Of a DNA stretch of 7,585 bases, positions 1 to 6,016 are shown one piece after another. Positions within the stretch are counted from its first letter, which is position 1, and the number at the start of each line of letters is the position of its first letter. The notes under the pieces were generated by a model. That model was not told the origin of the DNA. It made no database searches and saw nothing but the letters and a program-made list of their open reading frames with translations. Made by a program: the position numbers and the translations under genes. Origin of the DNA: Planctomycetaceae bacterium (GTDB taxonomy: Bacteria > Planctomycetota > MHYJ01 > SBBU01). The stretch lies in contig SBBU01000301.1 in the NCBI GenBank assembly GCA_005239585.1, positions 1 through 7,585 on the forward strand, written 5' to 3'.

Positions 1-875
1 ATCTCGGGGCGGATCACGCCTGCCCTTATCTGTGTCGCACCTGAAGCTGAGGCCTTTTGACCGTCATATTTTGTCAAAAGATCAAATGTCTTTTTTGCAA
101 TCGCGATCCTTCCAAAACCTTCTGTAAGAACTAGAGTCGTCGGAATCTTTTCACGGCCGGTTATAGCGACTCCTAGATCATATCCCAAAAGGCTTTTAAG
201 ATCCTTGTCGTTAATTCCACCTGCAATTATAGCTTTAACCCCCATCTCTTTGGCCTTGCTGTAGATATTCAGATCTACAAACGCACCAAGTACAATTATC
301 TTTCCTTTCATCGAGGATGTGATCGAGTCTGGCTTTACAAGTTCATCGGGGCTCTTGGCCACTAGCTGTATATTTCCCCATGTTTCAAGCCCTACCCCAA
401 AGATCCCCTGAACGAAAGCGGCTTCAGTCTCGACCTTAACGCCAACACCCGGAAATGTTTCCACAACAACGCCGTCAATGTATGCCAAAAGATCAAGCGG
501 TCTTGGCTGCTCTCTTACCAGCATCTGGCCTGTTACTTCAGATATTGAATCAATAATTCCGTCCACAGGAGAAATGACCCGACTCTTGAACCATTTTATA
601 AGCGGTTTTGTCTCTGCGACCACATCACCCTTGAGAACCGTTTCCTTTTCCTTTTTTACTGTAAAACTTTTGATGTCCTGCGGCTCGATGCCAAGGGCAT
701 TTATGATATTTACTGTGTGAACTGGCCCCGGCAGCATTGCCCTTGCCACAACTGTATCTGATTTAACCGGGTCATTAACTTTTACAAGGATTTCGCCCGG
801 TATTGGAAGCACTCTTTTTCTCGCGATAAGGGCCCTTGGTGTTACCCTAAGACCGGGTGTATATGCATGCGCCAT
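1..875 (-). CDS. Conserved uncharacterised protein with barrel-sandwich (lipoyl/RnfC-like) segments; 3' end cut by window
   Basis: The frame is open from an ATG at 873-875 to the window edge and gives 291 residues; the C-terminus lies outside. The protein starts MAHAYTPGLRV. Residues about 22-90 and 97-150 are rich in short beta strands with glycine turns (LPIPGEILVKV, LKGDVVAET, SPVDGIIDSISEVTGQ, IDGVVVETFPGVGVKVET). This is the pattern of barrel-sandwich hybrid domains as in lipoyl carriers or the RnfC N-terminus, but I see no clear lipoyl-lysine motif. Residues about 190-291 look like an alpha/beta domain (GKIIVLGAF, VKAIIAGGI, DLGVAITG, LVLTEGFGRIAIA). The segment GATQIRAGVIRPE at the edge looks like the conserved C-terminal part of a family I recall only as hypothetical. 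No signal peptide or membrane helix is visible, so it is probably cytoplasmic. The ribosome binding site is weak (AAGAT). It is separated from ispA by 106 bases and has its own promoter-like sequence, so it probably starts a transcription unit. Function unknown. Confidence 0.85.
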   Translation of the reverse strand, partial: MAHAYTPGLRVTPRALIARKRVLPIPGEILVKVNDPVKSDTVVARAMLPGPVHTVNIINALGIEPQDIKSFTVKKEKETVLKGDVVAETKPLIKWFKSRVISPVDGIIDSISEVTGQMLVREQPRPLDLLAYIDGVVVETFPGVGVKVETEAAFVQGIFGVGLETWGNIQLVAKSPDELVKPDSITSSMKGKIIVLGAFVDLNIYSKAKEMGVKAIIAGGINDKDLKSLLGYDLGVAITGREKIPTTLVLTEGFGRIAIAKKTFDLLTKYDGQKASASGATQIRAGVIRPE

Positions 876-909
876 GGTTTATCTTGATTTTGTCCAAAAC
901 ATCTTTGCT

Positions 910-938
910 AAATTATCGACTCACTAGGTTCGTGTCAA
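910..938 (-). promoter_or_regulatory. Sigma70-like promoter for the uncharacterised gene at 1-875
   Basis: On the minus strand a perfect -35 box TTGACA (933-938) is followed after 17 bases by TAATTT (910-915). An overlapping GATAAT (912-917) matches the -10 consensus better but leaves a 15-base spacer. Transcription would begin near 903-905, giving an untranslated leader of about 30 bases before the ATG at 875. The 876-981 gap contains no other gene. Predicted from sequence only. Confidence 0.5.
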
Positions 939-981
939 CTCTTCAATCGCCCAAGGCATAGGCTGTTGAGCCAGAGTGGTG

Positions 982-1767
982 TCAAATCTCGAGGGCGATG
1001 CGGTGGAGTATGCTATTCATAATATCCATCAGCGGTTGGCGTTTGTCGCCTAAGAACCTGATTGCATTGTCGGCAGTACGTGTGTAGGAAAGGGCAGTGT
1101 TGACAAATTTCGTATTCAGACCGTTTTTGCTGTCTTCCAGATCGTCAGCAAGCTGAAATAAGAGCCCCAGGTTTTCGCCAAATAGAGTAAATTTTTTAAT
1201 CACCCGCTCGTTTGCCCCTGCGGTGATTGCTCCCATCTTTGCGCATGCGGTAAAGAGGCTTGCTGTTTTTTTTAGGTTTATAATTGGAGATTTACTAGAA
1301 GAAAGGCCTAGAGCTTGACCGAGGACCATACCATTTGCACCTGCGTGATTAGCGAGCTCACTGACAAGCCTCGGCACCAGAGATTTTTCAGGTGTATATT
1401 TTGCTATGGCATAAAACGCAAGAGTTTGCAGCCCGTCGCCTATAAGAACTGCCTCTGCTTCTCCGAATTTTACATGACATGATGGCTTGCCGCGTCTCGT
1501 GTCCGCGTCATCCATACAAGGAAGGTCATCATGGGTTAATGAATAGGAGTGAATAAGCTCAACAGCGCAAGCTGCGGGGAGTCCGTTTTCAATCTTACCG
1601 CGCAAGGCCTGAGTAGCCGCGAGGAGTGTCAAGGGTCTTATCCTCTTGCCACCCGGAAAGACCGCATACTTTATCTTTGCTCTTATTTTGGGATCAACTT
1701 CGTTTACTAGTCGCGAGAGTGCCCTATCGATTTTCTGCTTCAAAGCCTTTTGATTTAATGCTGCCAT
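982..1767 (-). CDS. ispA: Short-chain polyprenyl diphosphate synthase (farnesyl/geranylgeranyl diphosphate synthase family)
   Basis: A cytoplasmic prenyltransferase that condenses isopentenyl diphosphate with allylic diphosphates for isoprenoid synthesis. The 261 residues show GGKRIRP (39-45), the first Asp-rich motif HDDLPCMDD (79-87) followed by RRG, the segment SCHVKFGEAEAVLIGD (97-111), GQALGL (150-155), and the second Asp-rich motif DDLED (208-212) after FQLA. Tyr75-Ser76 before the first motif matches E. coli IspA-type enzymes, so a C15 product is plausible but not proven. The start is the ATG at 1765-1767, preceded by AAGGA with a 5-base gap. Upstream extension of this frame only reads xseB out of frame. 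The gene overlaps xseB by 44 bases, the usual xseB-ispA neighbourhood. Oddities: it is shorter than the usual roughly 290-300 residues, the Asp usually found in the GQxxDL motif is Gly, and the Lys-rich loop after the second Asp-rich motif is nearly gone. Confidence 0.9.
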   Translation of the reverse strand: MAALNQKALKQKIDRALSRLVNEVDPKIRAKIKYAVFPGGKRIRPLTLLAATQALRGKIENGLPAACAVELIHSYSLTHDDLPCMDDADTRRGKPSCHVKFGEAEAVLIGDGLQTLAFYAIAKYTPEKSLVPRLVSELANHAGANGMVLGQALGLSSSKSPIINLKKTASLFTACAKMGAITAGANERVIKKFTLFGENLGLLFQLADDLEDSKNGLNTKFVNTALSYTRTADNAIRFLGDKRQPLMDIMNSILHRIALEI

Positions 1768-1957
1768 CTTTTTCCTTGACGAGTATTTCAATTTTCTTCT
1801 CAACCTCGCCCAGTATTTCGTAACACTTTTTAATTGCCTTGACGCCTGCTTCATACTTTGCAAGCGATTCCTCCAGACCCAGTTTTCCTGACTCGAGCGA
1901 CTTGACCGTCTCTTCCACCTGCCTAAGGTAATCCTCAAATGTCTCCTTTTTTTGCAT
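1724..1957 (-). CDS. xseB: Exodeoxyribonuclease VII small subunit
   Basis: A 77-residue helical protein that partners XseA in exonuclease VII, which degrades single-stranded DNA to oligonucleotides. The family pattern is clear: FEDYLRQVEETVKSLESG at 7-24, then GLEESLAKYEAGVKAIKKC and a third helix ending KKIEILV. Length is normal for the family. The start ATG (1955-1957) overlaps the stop of the upstream lipoprotein by one base (TAATG), with AGGA about 9 bases before it inside the lipoprotein gene, so translation is probably coupled. The 3' end overlaps ispA by 44 bases. The large subunit xseA is not in the window; the position where it often sits is taken by a small lipoprotein gene. Confidence 0.93.
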   Translation of the reverse strand: MQKKETFEDYLRQVEETVKSLESGKLGLEESLAKYEAGVKAIKKCYEILGEVEKKIEILVKEKDGSIKSKGFEAENR

Positions 1958-2430
1958 TACTTTTTATCCTGAGGAAACTCTATTATATCTTCACCCTTGG
2001 AGTTCTTTCCGGGGATACCCTTTGGTTCTCCTTTGGGTTTGTTTACATTAACATGGGCCTCTCTCACAAAACGAGTTCCATCTGGGAATTCAGACTTGGC
2101 TACAACGACGAGCTCTATAGGATCTGAGTCAATAAAGACATCGTGAGATATTTTGGCGCAACAATCTTTTTTGAGCCCACCCTTCCATGCCTTTTGTGGT
2201 TTTTGGTTGCCTTTTTGGTTGGAGACGCTCAGTTCAAAATTGTCCGTGTCTACTGTCAGTGAACTATTTACGACGAGCCTTGCATTTCTCCCTATAACGG
2301 GTTCATTTTCGAAATTCACTTGCAGTTTTATAGGGGAACTTGACTTGGAGTAGAGGATCTCATATGTTGCCCGTGTCTCATAGTTGGCTGTGCAAGAAGA
2401 GAGCAATGCCAGTAAACACAAAAAACGCAT
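1957..2430 (-). CDS. Small predicted lipoprotein of unknown function
   Basis: 157 residues. The N-terminus MRFLCLLALLSSC is a very short signal sequence with a lipobox (LSSC) placing the acylated Cys at 13, so the product should be an envelope lipoprotein. The mature part is mostly beta-like: ITKL-type alternating strands such as IKLQVNFENEPVIG (34-47), ARLVVNSSLTV (50-60), and DPIELVVVAKSEFPDGT (103-119). This could be an Ig-like or similar beta-sandwich fold, which is inference. A Cys pair occurs at 90-91. The C-terminus is Lys/Gly/Pro-rich and looks disordered. It is the first gene of the minus operon, with its stop overlapping the xseB start by one base. I see no strong ribosome binding site before the ATG (2428-2430). 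I do not recognise the family. Confidence 0.8.
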   Translation of the reverse strand: MRFLCLLALLSSCTANYETRATYEILYSKSSSPIKLQVNFENEPVIGRNARLVVNSSLTVDTDNFELSVSNQKGNQKPQKAWKGGLKKDCCAKISHDVFIDSDPIELVVVAKSEFPDGTRFVREAHVNVNKPKGEPKGIPGKNSKGEDIIEFPQDKK

Positions 2431-2622
2431 AGCGGTATTCTACCCAGCACGCTGTGAAAGCTCCAGTCTTTAGACACAAGGCGCAGGGTTTACTCCACAG
2501 GGTTTCCTCACTATTATTTTAGCACAAGGCCCTACAGGTATACAATCTCATGAGGTGAATCAGCAGAAACTTGTGAGTTATATTACGTCCAAAGTAAGGG
2601 GTAAATTGCCGATATCTTTAGA
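2431..2622. other. Divergent intergenic region between the lipoprotein-xseB-ispA and mla operons
   Basis: These 192 bases must hold promoters for both directions. For the minus operon the best candidate is TTGTAT (2540-2545), an 18-base spacer and TAAAAT (2516-2521), which has a good -10 but a weak -35. For the mla operon the plus strand offers TACAAT at 2541-2546 without a convincing -35. A plus-strand frame is open from 2474 to a TGA at 2624-2626 and overlaps the mlaE start. Its only usual start codon early on is GTG at 2555, giving 23 residues. I see no tRNA, riboswitch or clear operator palindrome. Confidence 0.4.
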
Positions 2623-3417
2623 GTGAAGACACCAAATGTAATTGTCTCTGCATTTAGAGCCTTCAGCATGCCGTTTGCGATAGTGATTAAACTATCAACA
2701 ATGCTAGCTTTTATCATAAAAGAACGATTTAAGACGGGCAGAAAGGGCAGGGGTCTAATCTTCGAGGAGACGATAAAGCAGATCTATTTTACTGGTGTTA
2801 TGAGTATAGGACTGGTGACAGTTTTGGGGGTTTTGATAGGGGTCCTATCGGGGATTCAATTATCGTTTCTTGTTGCAGCGGTGGGGAATTCTGAGGTTGC
2901 TAACAGGATTTTTTATGATGTTGTGGTAAGAGAGCTCGCCCCGATTGCAGCGGCGTGCGTGGTCATTGCGCGAAGCGCAAGCGCAATCTCCGTGGAGCTT
3001 GCCACTCTTTCGGTTAACGATGAGCTTGATGCATATAAATCGCAGGGGATAAACTGGACAAGTCTCCTGCTCTATCCAAGACTCATCGGTGTTATAACAA
3101 GCACTGTGATGCTATCTGCTTACTTTGCAGCCGCTAGTTTGTTGGCAAGTGTGACTCTAGTCGTCATCCGCTCCGATGTCACATTTATGGTGTTCCTACA
3201 GCGAGTCTTGATGCAGGGTGACTATAAAGATGTTGTTGTGCTAGTCGTGAAAGGTATCTTGAATGGTATGGCTATCGCGCTTTTAAGTTTTTATTGTGGG
3301 CTGAATATAAAGCGTTCAATGACCGAGATTCCAAGGGTTGCAAGCAAGGTAGTCGTGAATTGCTTCTTTGCCGTAGTTGTTTTCTCTTCGGCGATTTCGA
3401 TACTTACCTATAGATAG
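2623..3417 (+). CDS. mlaE: MlaE-family ABC transporter permease (lipid transport, MCE-associated)
   Basis: The inner-membrane permease of an MCE (Mla-type) lipid transporter; two copies would sit above the MCE ring and bind the ATPase. 264 residues, normal for the family. An amphipathic N-terminal region is followed by hydrophobic segments near 60-88, 106-124, 150-183, 203-226 and 243-262. The family core is present: REL-P at 103-107, AR-ASAI at 116-122, ELATLSVNDELDA at 125-137, then GI and the YPRL motif at 151-154. The start is a GTG; there is no in-frame alternative further upstream because TAA lies at 2602-2604 (only a rare ATT sits between). No Shine-Dalgarno precedes it, but a short upstream frame ends in an overlapping TGA (GTGA). 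An internal ATG at 2668 is an alternative. The C-terminal helix is divergent: the usual GxGRATTRAVV stretch reads as TEIPRVASKVV. It is followed by mlaF after one base. Confidence 0.9.
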   Translation: MKTPNVIVSAFRAFSMPFAIVIKLSTMLAFIIKERFKTGRKGRGLIFEETIKQIYFTGVMSIGLVTVLGVLIGVLSGIQLSFLVAAVGNSEVANRIFYDVVVRELAPIAAACVVIARSASAISVELATLSVNDELDAYKSQGINWTSLLLYPRLIGVITSTVMLSAYFAAASLLASVTLVVIRSDVTFMVFLQRVLMQGDYKDVVVLVVKGILNGMAIALLSFYCGLNIKRSMTEIPRVASKVVVNCFFAVVVFSSAISILTYR

Positions 3418-3418
3418 T

Positions 3419-4147
3419 ATGGAAGTACATGTGTCTCTCTGTAATCTTGGTTTCAAGTATGATTCCAAGGATATTGTTACTGATGTTACACTCGATGTCT
3501 ATCGGGGCGAGACCATTCTTATTCTAGGTCCAAACTCCTCGGGCAAGACTACGCTTGCAAAGATATGTGCCGGACTTTTAAAACCCACCTCAGGCAGTTT
3601 TAGGCTTCATGGTAATAAAACAGGCGTGGCTTATGTTGCACAGCATGGCGGTCTCATAAGCAATCGTTCAACAATGGAAAATCTATCGATAGGAAACAGA
3701 TTTATCCTTGCGAATGAAAAGGAGACTCGTCTCGCGATCGAAATGTGGTGTAACAAGTTCGGGATATCTCACTTGAAGAGCAGTTTTCCAGACCAGTTGA
3801 GCAGGTCCGAAAAGAAAATAGTAACGCTCATTAGAGCGCTTTTGCTGAGACCTAACATACTTGTTGTAGATGACCTGACTTCTGATCTTGACGATCAAGA
3901 ATCGCTAAGAACTCTCGAGATGCTAAGCGAGGCGCAGGTAGAGAAAAACCTCACGGTTCTTCTCTTTTCAGCGAGACTTGAGCCTGAGGTTTTGATGGCG
4001 GATCGCATAGTGCTGCTAAAAGCAGGTAAACTAGAGGGTGTTCAAAAGACTGAAGATTTCATGAAAAAAGAGAATGCGTGGGTAACTGGCGTGCACAAAT
4101 TAAAGGAGAAACTTTATTCACTGAAACGAGCCCACAAGGTCGATTAG
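3419..4147 (+). CDS. mlaF: MlaF-like ABC ATPase with degenerate catalytic motifs
   Basis: The ATP-binding subunit expected to drive MlaE. 242 residues from the ATG at 3419, one base after the mlaE stop; a TTG at 3377 would overlap mlaE and is less likely. Intact parts: A-loop Tyr14, Walker A GPNSSGKTT (37-45), Q-loop Gln75 (AYVAQHGG), and the SDLD D-loop (155-158). Altered parts: the signature LSGGQ reads LSRSE (127-131), Walker B ends VVDD so the catalytic Glu is Asp152, and the switch His lies where FSARLE (183-188) has Ala185. ATP binding therefore looks possible, but hydrolysis may be slow or absent. The frame is open and in place between mlaE and mlaD, so this is not an obvious pseudogene. 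No second ATPase gene is seen in the window. The C-terminal 30 residues are Lys-rich. Confidence 0.87.
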   Translation: MEVHVSLCNLGFKYDSKDIVTDVTLDVYRGETILILGPNSSGKTTLAKICAGLLKPTSGSFRLHGNKTGVAYVAQHGGLISNRSTMENLSIGNRFILANEKETRLAIEMWCNKFGISHLKSSFPDQLSRSEKKIVTLIRALLLRPNILVVDDLTSDLDDQESLRTLEMLSEAQVEKNLTVLLFSARLEPEVLMADRIVLLKAGKLEGVQKTEDFMKKENAWVTGVHKLKEKLYSLKRAHKVD

Positions 4148-4152
4148 TTTTA

Positions 4153-4160
4153 GAGGAGGT
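4153..4160 (+). promoter_or_regulatory. Strong Shine-Dalgarno of mlaD
   Basis: GAGGAGGT lies 5 bases before the mlaD ATG. It is the strongest ribosome binding site in the window; mlaE and mlaF have none recognisable. This suggests the MCE subunit is translated more than the membrane subunits, consistent with six MCE chains per complex in known Mla systems. Confidence 0.8.
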
Positions 4161-4165
4161 TTAAA

Positions 4166-5182
4166 ATGGATTGGCGTGTCAGAAAAATTGAGCTTTATGC
4201 GGGTTTTCTCATAGGAAGCGGCCTTATTATTCTTGGCGCCCTACTTGTGATTCAGGGCACCTCAAGAGACATGACAGAGGAGTATGTAAAGTATACTGCA
4301 TTTACTCCAAGGGCCTTTGGACTGCGAGAGGGATCTCCAGTTAAGATGCTTGATCTAGCTATAGGCAATGTCAAGTCAGTCGGCTTGACGGACGAAGGTT
4401 CTGTAAAGATCGAGCTCAAAGTAAAGAAAGAATTTCAAAGGCATATTAGGCAGGATCTGAACAATCCAGACCGTGAAAACGGGACCGTCTTTACCTTGTC
4501 ATCAACCGGATTTGATATACTCGGGGCGACGATTATCATGACCCCGGGCAAGCCATCGCTTCCTCAGCTCGAACCGGGCAGTACACTCGTTTATGATTAC
4601 AAACCATCCCCCATTGACGAGACACTAAAGAGCGCAAAGAAACTTTTAGAGACAATGACAAGCGAATCCAATTCACTTGGCAGGTTTATGAACGACAAAG
4701 GATCTACCTTTGAACTGATGCAGGCGATCCTCAAGAATATAAATCTTACAATTGAGAGCACACGAAAAAAATCGGATGATCTTACAGACAAGGCCGCTCA
4801 GTTCATAACAAAGACTGCCGCTCTTGTTGATTCAATGAGTTCCATGATGAATCGCTTTGAAAAGGTGCTTGAAAAAGTGACATCAACCGAGACGACAATC
4901 GGGGCCATGCTTAATGATAAAAAGTTTTATGAGCTTCTTACGTCGATTTTAGACAAGACAGATAAGATACTTGCAAGGACTCAGGGCAACATGGATAATT
5001 TCGGTAAAATTCTTGGAGATATGGCAGGGGTGACGGGTCAGGTCCCTGATCTTGTAACCAGACTTGATCAGGTGCTTATCAATGCAAAAGAGGTTACAGA
5101 GGCCCTGAAGAAAAATTTCCTGATAAAGCCATTTTTGGCACAACCCCCCAAGGAAGAGCTGTTAGAAATCACACCAAGGTAG
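4166..5182 (+). CDS. mlaD: MCE-domain (MlaD-family) lipid-binding subunit with long helical tail
   Basis: An inner-membrane-anchored periplasmic protein whose MCE domains are known in this family to form a hexameric ring with a lipid pore. 338 residues: a short cytoplasmic N-terminus, one membrane helix at about 11-30 (YAGFLIGSGLIILGALLVI), then an MCE domain at about 38-146. It shows the turn FGLREGSPVKM (51-61), the strand IGNVKSVGL (66-74), TLSSTGFDILGATIIMTPG (110-128) and LEPGSTL (135-141). Residues 150-320 are almost all helical with heptad-like hydrophobic spacing and end in KKNFLIKPFL, a terminal motif like that of other long-tailed MCE proteins. Such tails form a needle or tunnel in some MCE families; a role here is inference. 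The start is fixed by the GAGGAGGT site. It lies 18 bases after mlaF and 4 bases before the TPR gene. Confidence 0.92.
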   Translation: MDWRVRKIELYAGFLIGSGLIILGALLVIQGTSRDMTEEYVKYTAFTPRAFGLREGSPVKMLDLAIGNVKSVGLTDEGSVKIELKVKKEFQRHIRQDLNNPDRENGTVFTLSSTGFDILGATIIMTPGKPSLPQLEPGSTLVYDYKPSPIDETLKSAKKLLETMTSESNSLGRFMNDKGSTFELMQAILKNINLTIESTRKKSDDLTDKAAQFITKTAALVDSMSSMMNRFEKVLEKVTSTETTIGAMLNDKKFYELLTSILDKTDKILARTQGNMDNFGKILGDMAGVTGQVPDLVTRLDQVLINAKEVTEALKKNFLIKPFLAQPPKEELLEITPR

Positions 5183-5186
5183 TATC

Positions 5187-6014
5187 ATGAAGGCGTTGTT
5201 TGTTTTTACCTGCTTTTTTGCGGGTTGCACAGTCAAGCAGGAGATGCCTGAAAAGAGCGACTATGCAGATTCCATATCACTGCAGGCATATAATTATTTG
5301 CTCAGAGGCAGGTATGCAGATGCAGCGAAATTTTACGAGCAGGCGCTAAAGGAGTACGTAAAGATTGATCATCGGCTGGGAATAGCGCGAGTAAGCGCTA
5401 ATCTCTCGACGGCCTATTATGAGCTCGGTAAGTTTGAACAGGCGAAAAATCTGTCAAATCAGGCACTCGCTATATTCAAGTCGCTAAACGATTATCAAAA
5501 CGTACATCAGGTGACATTAAACCTCGGGGCTATTTTGAATATGCAGGGGGATTCAGGGGCTTTAAAGTTGTTTGAGCAGGTACTGGGTGTGGCGCAGGAA
5601 AAGAGTCTGCTGAGGGCAAAATGTCTTGTGGGGATTTGTCTGGCTGGATTAAAGGATGAAGTGCTAGTCAGGAAGATGGGCGGTTATCTTGGCGAGGCTG
5701 AAGCGATATTCAAAGAGGTTAACTATGAAGCAGGTATGGGATCTATAAATTTTGTCCGTGGCATCTTAGCTAGGAGCGCTGGAGACATGAGAAAATCTGC
5801 CGAGTTGCTTCTTTCTGCTCTTGAGGCTGACAAGAAACAGAGTTCAGCCGTCTCGCTTTTACGCGATCTTGAGGAGCTAGTTCTCACCTATGAATCAATA
5901 AATGCCAAATCTGCCCGCGATTACTGCAGTAGAGCGCTTTCAATTGCTCGAACACTAGGATTGAAAGAGAGGGTAAAGCGGCTAGAGGTCCAGCTTGCCA
6001 GATTAACTGAATAG
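5187..6014 (+). CDS. TPR-repeat lipoprotein, last gene of the mla operon
   Basis: 275 residues. The N-terminus MKALFVFTCFFAGC is a signal sequence with a lipobox-like FAGC and Cys14 as the probable lipid-modified residue. Tetratricopeptide repeats follow: about 31-57 (YLLRGRYADAAKFYEQAL), 66-98 (ANLSTAYYELGKFEQAKNL), 106-138, 183-214 and a weaker one at 222-255. TPR domains bind other proteins, so this may be the outer-membrane or periplasmic partner of the MCE complex, taking a place that MlaA, MlaC or a PqiC-type lipoprotein has elsewhere. That is inferred only from operon position. The start ATG lies 4 bases after the mlaD stop with AAGG just upstream, so it is co-transcribed. The 3' end is 2 bases from the stop of the convergent M48 gene. 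Confidence 0.85.
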   Translation: MKALFVFTCFFAGCTVKQEMPEKSDYADSISLQAYNYLLRGRYADAAKFYEQALKEYVKIDHRLGIARVSANLSTAYYELGKFEQAKNLSNQALAIFKSLNDYQNVHQVTLNLGAILNMQGDSGALKLFEQVLGVAQEKSLLRAKCLVGICLAGLKDEVLVRKMGGYLGEAEAIFKEVNYEAGMGSINFVRGILARSAGDMRKSAELLLSALEADKKQSSAVSLLRDLEELVLTYESINAKSARDYCSRALSIARTLGLKERVKRLEVQLARLTE

Positions 6015-6016
6015 AA

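Noticed and set aside
478..720. 80-codon plus-strand open frame
   Set aside because: It is antisense to the clearly coding gene at 1-875 and its translation has no recognisable character.
950..981. Hairpin GGCT-CAAC-AGCC just after ispA as a terminator
   Set aside because: The stem is only 4 bp and no T run follows on the minus strand.
1768..1938. N-terminal extension of the ispA frame up to 1938
   Set aside because: It reads the xseB gene in another frame, gives an Arg/Ser-rich sequence foreign to the family, and the ATG at 1767 has a good ribosome binding site.
3377..3418. TTG start for mlaF inside mlaE
   Set aside because: The extra 14 residues do not match the family and overlap mlaE; the ATG at 3419 begins exactly where ABC ATPases of this type begin.
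3419..4147. mlaF as a pseudogene
   Set aside because: The frame is complete, Walker A and Q-loop are intact, and spacing to both neighbours is normal, so altered function is more likely than decay.
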